A DNA stretch of 64,000 nucleotides from Neobacillus notoginsengisoli (GTDB taxonomy: Bacteria; Bacillota; Bacilli; Bacillales; Cytobacillaceae): positions 186,001-250,000 of the forward strand of contig NZ_QWEG01000004.1 of NCBI RefSeq assembly GCF_003515685.1, given 5' to 3'. Below, one piece after another: positions 24,031 through 31,643 of the stretch. Made by a program: the position numbers and the translations under genes. How positions within the stretch are numbered: position 1 is the first letter of the stretch; every line of letters begins with the position of its first letter. The notes beneath the pieces are model-generated. The model was not told the origin of the DNA. It searched no databases and saw only the letters and a program-made list of their open reading frames with translations.

Positions 24031-24621
24031 ATGGAATTACGCGGTAACAAACATGCAATCGTAATTATTGATATGCTGAATGATTTTATTGGAGAAAAAG
24101 CAGCGCTGCGCTGTGAAGCTGGCGAAAAGATCGTCCCAAAAATCCGGGAATTAATTGACTTTGCCCATGTTAACAATATCCAGGTAATACATGTACAGGA
24201 AGCACACAGAAAGAATGATCGTGATTTCAGAGTCAGACCGGTACATGCCATTAAAGGAACATGGGGCTCTCAGTTTATCCCCGAATTAACTCCTGAAGAA
24301 GATAAAGGTGATTATGTCGTCCAAAAGCGCCGCCACAGCGCATTTAGCTATACAGACTTTGATCTATTTTGCCGGGAAGAAGAGATCGACACACTTGTAC
24401 TAACCGGTGTTTGGACGAATGTGTGTGTAAGAAGTACGGCTTCTGATGGCCTGTATCACGGATACAATATTATCTGCGTTTCCGATGCAACAGCATCACA
24501 GGATGAGGACATGCACCGTTCAGGACTAAGGGATATCGATATCTTTGGGGACATTATGACCACCGATGAATATAAGGAAGCTGCCAAAGAAAAATTCTCC
24601 CATAATGAACAGGCAGTATAA
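24031..24621 (+). CDS. isochorismatase-family cysteine hydrolase, candidate ureidoimidazolecarboxylate amidohydrolase
   Basis: This 196-residue alpha/beta hydrolase has the isochorismatase-fold catalytic triad D14 (IIDMLNDF), K99 (VVQKRR) and C132 (GVWTNVCVRSTA). Family members such as N-carbamoylsarcosine amidase and the ureidoacrylate hydrolase RutB release CO2 and ammonia from ureido groups. That chemistry matches conversion of 4-ureido-5-imidazolecarboxylate to 4-amino-5-imidazolecarboxylate, the second step of xanthine fermentation. The gene follows the cyclic amidohydrolase by 22 bases with GAGAGGAG as ribosome site. The substrate is inferred from context. Confidence 0.88.
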   Translation: MELRGNKHAIVIIDMLNDFIGEKAALRCEAGEKIVPKIRELIDFAHVNNIQVIHVQEAHRKNDRDFRVRPVHAIKGTWGSQFIPELTPEEDKGDYVVQKRRHSAFSYTDFDLFCREEEIDTLVLTGVWTNVCVRSTASDGLYHGYNIICVSDATASQDEDMHRSGLRDIDIFGDIMTTDEYKEAAKEKFSHNEQAV

Positions 24622-24627
24622 ATATTA

Positions 24628-25188
24628 ATGAAGATAATTGTTGGTATAACAGGGGCTAGCGGGTCATTGTATGGCTATACTTTGATCCGCGCCCTTTACG
24701 AATTAGGAATAGAAACGCATGTAATCGCTACTGAAATGGGAGAAAAAGTGATGCAATTTGAATGTGGTGTAAGCATGAAGGAGATAAAAAATTACGCCAC
24801 GGTACATAGTAATCGGAATCTTTTTGCATCAGTAGCGAGCGGTTCCTTTAAAACAAACGGTATGGTCATCGTCCCATGTTCCATGAATACATTAGGTGCG
24901 GTTGCAAATGGCGTTGGTGATACGCTGTTAAGCCGTGCGGCAAGCGTTGTATTAAAAGAAAGCCGAAAACTAATTATTGTTCCAAGAGAAGCACCTTTTC
25001 ATTTAATTCATTTAAAAAATATGACGACATTAGCCGAAGCAGGTACATGCATCATGCCAGCCTCTCCAGGATTTTATCATCGCCCTGTCGAAATTTGGGA
25101 ATTAATTAATTTTATGGTCGCCAGGATTCTAGATATGTTGGACATTGATCATGATCTTTTAGAGAGGTGGGGTGAACCGAAATTATGA
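24628..25188 (+). CDS. UbiX-family flavin prenyltransferase
   Basis: It makes prenylated FMN, the cofactor that UbiD-family decarboxylases require. The 186-residue protein opens with the flavin-binding GITGASGS (residues 6-13) and keeps the VPCSMNTLGAVANG and VPREAPFHLIH segments of the family. It starts seven bases after the previous gene and overlaps the UbiD-like gene by four bases (ATGA), a strong sign of a dedicated UbiX/UbiD pair. Confidence 0.93.
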   Translation: MKIIVGITGASGSLYGYTLIRALYELGIETHVIATEMGEKVMQFECGVSMKEIKNYATVHSNRNLFASVASGSFKTNGMVIVPCSMNTLGAVANGVGDTLLSRAASVVLKESRKLIIVPREAPFHLIHLKNMTTLAEAGTCIMPASPGFYHRPVEIWELINFMVARILDMLDIDHDLLERWGEPKL

Positions 25189-26522
25189 ATCCCACAACAT
25201 TAAGGGAATTGTTAGATGATTGGGAAACAAGAGGATTGCTTGCCAGGGTGAAAAAGGAAGTAGACCCCGAATATGAGCTTGGTGCAGTCCTCAGGCATTT
25301 TAAAGGTGCGAAGCCGATATTATTCGAAAAAATAAAGGGTTATACGAGTCCAATGGTTGCAGGTCTCGCTGGAGAACGTAATTTATTGGCCGACAGCATG
25401 GGGATTACAGGAAAAGAGCTCATCCCTAAATTGATTGAATCCATTGTTAATCCGATTCCAACGACAAAACTGGGAACAGGTCCTGTTCATGAAAATGTAA
25501 TTCTAGGAGAATTCGACCTGGACGATCTCTTCCCAATTCTGACCTATCATGCAGAGGACTCTGGCCAGTACTATGTTGCCGGAGTAATGGTAGTTAAGGA
25601 TATAGCCGGTAAAAATCGCTATACATCTATCAGAAGGATGCAATTTTTAGGGGGAAATAGGACGAGTATTTTAATTACTTCACCAGAGTTGTATTCACAA
25701 TATCAATATTATGAAGAACGAAATGAACCGATGGAATTTGCTGTGATGTTTGGGGTTGTACCGGCGGTCATACTGAGCTCACAAGTAAGCACCCATTTAT
25801 ACCATACAGATAAATTGGATATTGCAGGTGCATTATTGGGACAATCTCTTGATGTTGTCCAGTGTAAAACAGTAAATCTGGAAGTATTAGCTGAAGCCGA
25901 AATTGTTTTAGAAGGAAAAATGCTTCCACATATACGGGAAACAGAAGGTCCATTCGCTGAATTAGCTGGTTATTACGGAACCATCTCACAACAGCCAGTT
26001 GTTGAAATAACTGCTGTAACCTATCGTAATAATGCTATTAATCAAACAATCTTTCCAGCTAGTTATGAGGAAAAGCTGCCAATGGCTCTTGTAAGGGAGG
26101 TAACCCTTTTAAACACTGTTAGACAGGTTATTCCAAATGTAAAAGACGTTCACATTACAATGGGCGGAGTTGCAAGATATCACGCGGTCATCCAAATTGA
26201 TAAACAATCAGAAGGAGATGGCAAGCAGGCGGCACTTGCGGCATTTGCCAGTGATAAAGATTTAAAGCATGTTGTTGTGGTCGATAAGGATGTGGACATA
26301 TGGAATTCAGATGAAGTCGAGTGGGCCATTGCAACAAGAGTTCAGGCAGATGAAGATATCTTTATCGTTCCGGGCGCAAAAGGTTCACCGCTTGAATCGT
26401 CCCATAATATTAAAGGAGTTACAGCAAAAATGGGAATCGATGCTACATATCCATTAGCACGTGCCGAAGAGTTTAAAAGAACATATATACCTATAGATAT
26501 AAAAATAGAAGAGTATTTGTAA
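25185..26522 (+). CDS. UbiD-family decarboxylase, candidate 4-amino-5-imidazolecarboxylate decarboxylase
   Basis: This 445-residue UbiD-type (de)carboxylase depends on prenylated FMN. Conserved segments include YTSIRRMQFLGGNRTS for cofactor binding and ETEGPFAELAGYYG, which holds an acidic catalytic residue. It is a little shorter than UbiD itself (about 490). It lies between an amidohydrolase pair and the shell genes. In clostridial xanthine fermentation the third step is decarboxylation of 4-amino-5-imidazolecarboxylate to 4-aminoimidazole, and this is the only decarboxylase in the operon. I infer that role; aromatic acid decarboxylation is the alternative from family knowledge. Confidence 0.9.
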   Translation: MNPTTLRELLDDWETRGLLARVKKEVDPEYELGAVLRHFKGAKPILFEKIKGYTSPMVAGLAGERNLLADSMGITGKELIPKLIESIVNPIPTTKLGTGPVHENVILGEFDLDDLFPILTYHAEDSGQYYVAGVMVVKDIAGKNRYTSIRRMQFLGGNRTSILITSPELYSQYQYYEERNEPMEFAVMFGVVPAVILSSQVSTHLYHTDKLDIAGALLGQSLDVVQCKTVNLEVLAEAEIVLEGKMLPHIRETEGPFAELAGYYGTISQQPVVEITAVTYRNNAINQTIFPASYEEKLPMALVREVTLLNTVRQVIPNVKDVHITMGGVARYHAVIQIDKQSEGDGKQAALAAFASDKDLKHVVVVDKDVDIWNSDEVEWAIATRVQADEDIFIVPGAKGSPLESSHNIKGVTAKMGIDATYPLARAEEFKRTYIPIDIKIEEYL

Positions 26523-26555
26523 GGTCAACTGGTATAACTGTTGAGGAGGTTCGAC

Positions 26556-26819
26556 ATGAAAGCGATAGGAATGATAGAAACGAGAGGCTTGACCGCGGCT
26601 ATTGAGGCACTGGATTCGATGGCCAAAGCCGCGAATATTACACTTGTTGATTTAAAAAGAGTTGGTGCAGGCCTTGTGACGGTTATTGTAGAGGGCAGTG
26701 TATCAGATGTGACTGCTGCGGTGGAAGTTGGGAAAGAGGCGCATATTCGAACGGGCGGCGAGCTTGTTTCTTTCAACGTCATTGCAAGGCCGCATACAGA
26801 GTTGGCAAAGATTTTGTAA
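26556..26819 (+). CDS. BMC-H microcompartment shell protein 1
   Basis: This 87-residue single BMC-domain protein forms hexagonal tiles of a bacterial microcompartment shell. It begins MKAIGMIETRGLTAAIEALD and ends VIARPHTELAKIL, both hallmark segments of PduA/EutM-type shell proteins. The start is ATG 26556 with GAGGAGG 6 bases upstream; the in-frame TTG at 26541 overlaps the start of that ribosome site. It is the first shell gene in the operon. Confidence 0.95.
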   Translation: MKAIGMIETRGLTAAIEALDSMAKAANITLVDLKRVGAGLVTVIVEGSVSDVTAAVEVGKEAHIRTGGELVSFNVIARPHTELAKIL

Positions 26820-26836
26820 CAGAGGGGTGATAAAAA

Positions 26837-27811
26837 ATGTCTGATTTTATGAAGAATATTATTCAGGAGGTTTTGAATAAACAGGGAAAAAGTACAACCT
26901 TTATTCAAACACAAACTGTTGGCAGCCCTTCTGTTTCGAAACATCATCCCAGAACTGGAAGCCAGGAAAACACTCCAACACTCAACTTGAACCGACCAAA
27001 CTATCAGAGAATGAAAAAGGAGCAAAGACTTTCTGTTCCAGGAAAATCGCCGGTAACAAGACTGGATACGCAAGCTGCAAAACCCGCCCATCCAGTGAAC
27101 AACCTTAAACATGCAAATCAGAATGAATTATTATCACAACTAAGTACTGTGTCACTCGGGCATGGGAAGGTTGAAAAACGAGTGTTTGCTAGTGGCGCTA
27201 ATTTTCAAATGCACAATAAAGTCAATCAAGATCCGAAACTTTTAGGAAAAACAAAGGATGGCAGTTATGTCTGGTTTTTTCCAACTGTTTCGGAATCATT
27301 AGCGCAAAGGTTTAAACGATCAACAAGCGGTGTCGCGGTTGGAGTCATTACCTCAAAGTCTTGTCTCCCAAGCCAACTTTTACTTGTTAATGATGTGATA
27401 CGTGAAAATCCGGATGTGAAGTACCATCTTACCTGGGACCGAGGCAATAAGGATTCATTTGTATGGGAAATGTATGATCACGATCCGGTAAGATTGGAAA
27501 AAAAGCTTCAAACAATATTACAAATTCTTCAACGCAAGTCTACAAAAACGATTGAATCGTATTCAATAATGTCGCCAAGTGCATGGTTATCCAAACAATT
27601 AAATATTGGATCATCAGTTGAAGCCATTTCTGTACTTGAAAGGGTTCCATACTACGCATCGCTCTTACTTTTAGAACAATATTTTACATCCGATGAGCAA
27701 CCCCAGCTTCAATATGAAATAGAAGAACATTATTTAATACTTGGCGGAGCCCATCGTGTGGTTTCAAAGACCATACAAGATTTTAGAAGGAAAACTGAAA
27801 ACTTACTATAA
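26837..27811 (+). CDS. BMC-associated protein of unknown function with an encapsulation-peptide-like N-terminus
   Basis: I do not recognise this 324-residue protein. Residues 1-16 (MSDFMKNIIQEVLNKQ) form a short amphipathic helix of the kind that targets cargo to BMC shells. Residues about 17-120 are low-complexity, rich in Gln, Asn, Pro, Ser and Lys, and look disordered. From about 135 a folded domain follows (DGSYVWFFPTVSES, then VAVGVITSKSCLPSQLLLVN), ending in a helical segment. No catalytic motif is obvious. It lies between two shell genes, 17 bases after the first. It may be a scaffold or core-nucleating protein, an inference from architecture and position. Confidence 0.8.
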   Translation: MSDFMKNIIQEVLNKQGKSTTFIQTQTVGSPSVSKHHPRTGSQENTPTLNLNRPNYQRMKKEQRLSVPGKSPVTRLDTQAAKPAHPVNNLKHANQNELLSQLSTVSLGHGKVEKRVFASGANFQMHNKVNQDPKLLGKTKDGSYVWFFPTVSESLAQRFKRSTSGVAVGVITSKSCLPSQLLLVNDVIRENPDVKYHLTWDRGNKDSFVWEMYDHDPVRLEKKLQTILQILQRKSTKTIESYSIMSPSAWLSKQLNIGSSVEAISVLERVPYYASLLLLEQYFTSDEQPQLQYEIEEHYLILGGAHRVVSKTIQDFRRKTENLL

Positions 27812-27851
27812 CATTTGAAGGCAGGTTTTACGGCTAGGAGGTGTAATTAAG

Positions 27852-28265
27852 TTGCGCGCATTAGGATTAATAGAGACTGTTGGCTTTACAACAGCAGTTT
27901 CAGCTGCAGATGCAGCAGTAAAGGCAGCGAATGTAGAGATTATCGGCATTGAAAAAGTAATCGGGGTTAATGGCTACCTGGGTGTCACCATTCATTTAGG
28001 TGGAGATGTCGGGGCCGTAAATGCGGCGGTAGAAGCCGGAAAAGCAGAAGGTGAACGAGTTGGCAAGGTCATTTCTGTAGATGTCATTGCCCGGGCACAT
28101 GATGAAGTAAATAGTAAATTGATTAGCCTATTTGGTTTAAATAGGGAAGAAGCACTGGAAGAATCCAATACAAAAGAAAAGAACAAAAGTGAGAATCAGG
28201 AAAAAACGAAAGTGATAGGTGAAAGCCCTAAAGTTAGAAAGCAAGATGAAGGACAAAATAACTAA
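27852..28265 (+). CDS. BMC-H shell protein 2 with a charged C-terminal tail
   Basis: The start is TTG 27852 with AGGAGG 12 bases upstream. Residues 1-90 form a BMC domain (LRALGLIETVGFTTAVSAAD ... VIARAHDEV) and residues about 91-137 form a Lys/Glu/Asn-rich, probably disordered tail. A two-residue insertion (VIGVNGYLGVT) before the third strand distinguishes it from the other two shell proteins. Tails of this kind may project from the shell face and dock other proteins, which would suit the neighbouring unknown cargo protein. Confidence 0.92.
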   Translation: MRALGLIETVGFTTAVSAADAAVKAANVEIIGIEKVIGVNGYLGVTIHLGGDVGAVNAAVEAGKAEGERVGKVISVDVIARAHDEVNSKLISLFGLNREEALEESNTKEKNKSENQEKTKVIGESPKVRKQDEGQNN

Positions 28266-28290
28266 TCATAAATATCAGGAGGAATAGATC

Positions 28291-28569
28291 ATGGGTGAAG
28301 CATTGGGATTAATTGAAACAAAAGGATTGGTTGGAGCTATTGAGGCGGCAGATGCGATGGTAAAGGCTGCGAATGTCGAAATATGCGGCTATGAAAAAGT
28401 AGGTTTTGGTCTTGTAACTGTTATGGTGAGGGGAGACGTTGGTGCTGTAAAGGCAGCTACAGATGCCGGGGCTAGTGCTGCAAGTAGAGTTGGGGAGCTG
28501 GTTTCTGTCCACGTAATCCCAAGACCTCATAGTGAGATTGAAAGAGCCCTTTTATCTAAAGGTGAATAA
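28291..28569 (+). CDS. BMC-H shell protein 3 (PduA/EutM-like)
   Basis: This 92-residue canonical BMC-H protein has [18 protein letters not shown] at the start and [14 protein letters not shown] at the end. It is the most typical of the three and probably the main shell tile. AGGAGG precedes the ATG. Its TAA stop shares one base with the ATG of the following gene (28569), indicating translational coupling. Confidence 0.95.
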   Translation: MGEALGLIETKGLVGAIEAADAMVKAANVEICGYEKVGFGLVTVMVRGDVGAVKAATDAGASAASRVGELVSVHVIPRPHSEIERALLSKGE

Positions 28570-29318
28570 TGTCGCATGAGGTAAAACAAAGTGTACTTGT
28601 GAAAAACACACTATACGAGGTCATGAATAGTTGCTTCCAGCGAAACGCAATGAGGGGAGCAACTACTCGCATTTTAGCCCTAATAGCTTTTAATGATATA
28701 GGTGTTGAACAGGGTATTTCAACACTAAAGCAATTAAACAATAACGCTTATTTTACCCGAATATATGCTGATGAAGAATATTTTACTTCAGGAAGGCTCC
28801 ATCATTTTTTTGAGTTAAGCGGGAATGACGATTGGACCATTTTAAATCATTCCATAGGGGAAATAGAGGACGACTATGATCAGATTTTTATTCCAGTAGC
28901 ATCATTTTCCCTTGTGTCTGAATTAGTCCATTTTTTAGGGAATCGCCCGTTAGCCAAGGTAATCCAGCGAGCTTTGCTAAAAGGAAAAAAGGTAACGATG
29001 CTTGAGCTTGCGGTCAATCCTTATAGCAAAACAATAATAGAAGGAAATTGGGATAAAGGGACAAGTTTTATGAAAGCCGAGCTTTTTAACCAATTAAAAA
29101 GATTGCAAGGATTTGGTGTAACGCTCATTCATTCAAATGAGGTGAAATCGCATTTCCAAAGACAGACATCAGGCAAAAGACTGCTTTTAGCTGAAAAGGA
29201 AGTTATAAGCGCAAGACAAAAGCAGAAAAAGGAGATTATGGTTTCCCCAGGGACATTGGTTACTCCATTGGCCAGAGATACTGCAAAAGAATTGGGAATA
29301 CGACTAACCATAAAGTGA
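28569..29318 (+). CDS. BMC-associated flavoprotein-like protein of unknown function
   Basis: This 249-residue protein has a layout reminiscent of the UbiX/dipicolinate-synthase-B flavoprotein fold: IFIPVASFSLVSELVHFLG followed by ALLKGKKVTMLELAVNP stands where those proteins have their VPASANT-type and KGKPV segments, but the flavin-binding residues are not conserved. A polar linker leads to a C-terminal TPLARDTAKELGI tail; I associate tails of this type with several BMC-locus proteins. It directly follows the third shell gene. It may be a core enzyme, a structural subunit or a chaperone; I cannot say which. Confidence 0.7.
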   Translation: MSHEVKQSVLVKNTLYEVMNSCFQRNAMRGATTRILALIAFNDIGVEQGISTLKQLNNNAYFTRIYADEEYFTSGRLHHFFELSGNDDWTILNHSIGEIEDDYDQIFIPVASFSLVSELVHFLGNRPLAKVIQRALLKGKKVTMLELAVNPYSKTIIEGNWDKGTSFMKAELFNQLKRLQGFGVTLIHSNEVKSHFQRQTSGKRLLLAEKEVISARQKQKKEIMVSPGTLVTPLARDTAKELGIRLTIK

Positions 29319-29323
29319 AACTT

Positions 29324-29510
29324 CCATCCATGGGAGGTTCTTCATCCCCCCCCCGGATGGCTAGTCGCGCGGAGCCTGATTGATTTTTCTAAGGGCTGAA
29401 GCCCTAAGAAAAATCTTATTTCACCAATCGGACCTTTACGGGCAGTTGATTTCCACCTGCTTCTTCAATTCCTCTGATTCTTGAGGTGGGGTTCTTACTG
29501 CCCGTTAAGA
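29324..29510. repeat. cluster of three stem-loops in the BMC operon
   Basis: The 219-base gap before the vertex gene holds three inverted repeats: CCATCC/GGATGG (29324-29360), a 15-bp stem with a TGAA loop (29382-29415, one mismatch), and a long one with ACGGGCAGT/ACTGCCCGT plus internal CCACC/GGTGG (29438-29505). None has a good T-tract. They may be RNA-processing or stability elements, or the remains of an IS200/IS605-type end; no transposase fragment is visible. Confidence 0.6.
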
Positions 29511-29537
29511 GTGGGATAAACTAAGGAGTAGATAGAA

Positions 29538-29801
29538 ATGGAAATTGGGATTGTGGTTGGAAGATTAACCGCGACTAGGAAAGATGAAAATTTGGTGGGA
29601 ACAAAGCTTTTAATTACACAACCGATTGACGTTGATGGCAGTCATCGATCGCATCCCATTGTAACGGTTGATACAGTTGGAGCGGGGGTTGGGGAAAAGG
29701 TTATTTATGTATTAGGAAGTACAGCTACCAATGCAACTCCCAAAAAAAATGCTCCCATTGATGCAGCGATAGTTGGAATTATTGATAGTATAGATTGCTA
29801 G
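29538..29801 (+). CDS. BMC-P vertex protein (EutN/CcmL family)
   Basis: This 87-residue protein of the EutN/CcmL family forms pentamers that cap the corners of the shell. It begins MEIGIVVGRLTATRKDENLVG and contains VDTVGAGVGEKVIYVLGS and APIDAAIVGIID, all family hallmarks. AAGGAG precedes the ATG. One BMC-P together with three BMC-H genes is enough to form a closed shell; no tandem-domain (BMC-T) gene is in the window. Confidence 0.95.
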   Translation: MEIGIVVGRLTATRKDENLVGTKLLITQPIDVDGSHRSHPIVTVDTVGAGVGEKVIYVLGSTATNATPKKNAPIDAAIVGIIDSIDC

Positions 29802-29821
29802 ATAGATTGGGAGGCTTGAAG

Positions 29822-31630
29822 ATGGAAGCAAGAGTCATTAAAGAAGCAATCCAGAGAAGGAAATTAATCGATGTATTGCTTGATAGCAATCAATATGCCG
29901 ATTTAGTTTTAAAAGACGGCTTCTTTATAAATGTTATAACTAGAGAAATCTACCAAGCTGATGTTGCCGTTAAGGGCGACCATGTATTAATGGTAGGAGA
30001 TGCGAAGGAATTAATTGGCCCAGGGACAAAAGTGGAGGATGTTAGAGGGAAATTCATTTGTCCAGGCTTTATTGATTCACATATGCATTTTGAAAGCGCA
30101 ATGCTTACTGTTACAGAATTTTCAAGACTATCTATCCCGACAGGTACCACAACATTGATTGGGGACCCCCATGAAATTGGGAATGTACTTGGTGTCCATG
30201 GCATGCTGGAGATGGTAAAAGAAGCAAAAACCCTGCCGAACAATGTGAAGTTCACGGTTCCATGTGCCGTGCCAGATGCGCCGGGCCTTGAAACATCCGG
30301 CTATGATGTAAATTCAAATCATATGAAAGAGCTCTTAAATGATCCATATGTACAAGGAATTGGTGAGATCCAAAGCTTCAGTAATATTAAACCAGTTTAT
30401 CAAAATGCACCACATTTAATCGATGATCTGGTTGCGGCAGTAGGGTACGCAGAAAGTATTGGTAAAACGGTAGAAGGAAACGCGCCAGGTTTATTTGGAA
30501 AAGAACTGGCGGCGCATATTATTAGCGGTGGAACCCATGTCTCCTGCCATGAAACAACAACGAAGGAAGAAGCGGTAGAGAAGTTGCGCTATGGTGTAAG
30601 CGTATTCATGCGTGAGGGCTCCTCACAAAGAAATATGGCTGAGTGCATCCGGGCAATAACTGAAGAGGGTCTTGATTCAAGAAGGGCAATTCTTGTTTCG
30701 GATGATATGGTCCCGGAGGATCTCCTTAAATATGGTCATATGAATGATATTGTAAGAAGAACAATAGCGCAGGGAATTGATCCAGTAGAAGCAATCCAAA
30801 TGGCAACAATTAATCCGGCCACCCATTTTGGCTTTAAGGATGTTGGTGTTTTAGCACCCGGTAAGAAGGCTGATATTGCTGTTATTAGTGACCTTGAAAA
30901 CATGGTTATTGACCAAGTTTATTTAAATGGAAAGAAAGCGGCCGAAAAAGGTAAATTAACGATAGATTTAGGCACATACACCTATCCAGATTCAGTGAAA
31001 AACTCTGTGAAATGTAAACCTGTAACAAAGGACGACCTCGTTATTAGAGCCACAGGAAGAAAGGCTAGAGTTCGGGCGATTGAGGGGATTCCGGATCAAA
31101 ACTTAACCGGCGGACGCGAGTTTGAATTAAATGTTGAGGATGGTATTATTCAACCTTGTTTACGGCAAGATGTTTTGCCGATGCTCGTAATCGAAAGACA
31201 TGGACGAAGCGGAAAAATAGGAAAAACCTTCATTAATGGCTTTAAGCTTAAAAGCGGCGCAATTGCTGAAAGTGTAGCTCATGACACACACAATATCATT
31301 GTAGCTGGAACCAATTATGAGGATATGGTCACTGCTGTAAATCGTGTCATTGCCATGGGCGGTGGGATTGCCATGATAAAGGATGGTAGGGTTGTCGGTG
31401 ATATGGAATTAAATGTTGGCGGACTCATTACGGATAAAATGTCAGGGGAAGAAGTAAGCCGGAAAATCGCTGAATTAACAAAACTTGCCGAGACTGACCT
31501 TGGCTGCGGGATTCATGTGCCGTTTATGCATTTATCGTTCTGGTCATTAGTTACGAGTCCAAAGTGGAAAATCACAGATGTGGGATTAATTGATGTGGAT
31601 AAATTTGAAATAATCCCAACCGTTCTTTAA
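29822..31630 (+). CDS. adenine deaminase-family amidohydrolase, candidate 4-aminoimidazole deaminase
   Basis: The 602-residue protein has the AdeC architecture: metal motif PGFIDSHMHFES at about 81-92, IGDPHEIGNVLG, and VAHDTHNIIVAG in the C-terminal half. The ATG at 29822 follows GGGAGG. A separate, more typical adenine deaminase is encoded at 10935-12677, so this operon copy probably has a different substrate. In xanthine fermentation the step after decarboxylation is deamination of 4-aminoimidazole to 4-imidazolone, chemically close to adenine deamination; I infer that role. Plain adenine deamination inside the compartment is the alternative. Confidence 0.87.
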   Translation: MEARVIKEAIQRRKLIDVLLDSNQYADLVLKDGFFINVITREIYQADVAVKGDHVLMVGDAKELIGPGTKVEDVRGKFICPGFIDSHMHFESAMLTVTEFSRLSIPTGTTTLIGDPHEIGNVLGVHGMLEMVKEAKTLPNNVKFTVPCAVPDAPGLETSGYDVNSNHMKELLNDPYVQGIGEIQSFSNIKPVYQNAPHLIDDLVAAVGYAESIGKTVEGNAPGLFGKELAAHIISGGTHVSCHETTTKEEAVEKLRYGVSVFMREGSSQRNMAECIRAITEEGLDSRRAILVSDDMVPEDLLKYGHMNDIVRRTIAQGIDPVEAIQMATINPATHFGFKDVGVLAPGKKADIAVISDLENMVIDQVYLNGKKAAEKGKLTIDLGTYTYPDSVKNSVKCKPVTKDDLVIRATGRKARVRAIEGIPDQNLTGGREFELNVEDGIIQPCLRQDVLPMLVIERHGRSGKIGKTFINGFKLKSGAIAESVAHDTHNIIVAGTNYEDMVTAVNRVIAMGGGIAMIKDGRVVGDMELNVGGLITDKMSGEEVSRKIAELTKLAETDLGCGIHVPFMHLSFWSLVTSPKWKITDVGLIDVDKFEIIPTVL

Positions 31631-31643
31631 GGGAGGGAACTAA

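Noticed and set aside
26837-27811. Hidden BMC domain in the unknown cargo-like protein
   Set aside because: GVITSKSCLPSQLLLVNDV faintly recalls the start of a BMC domain, but the following strands and the PRPH-type end are missing.
29324-29510. Intact insertion sequence
   Set aside because: Only hairpins are present; there is no transposase or TnpB frame, even broken.
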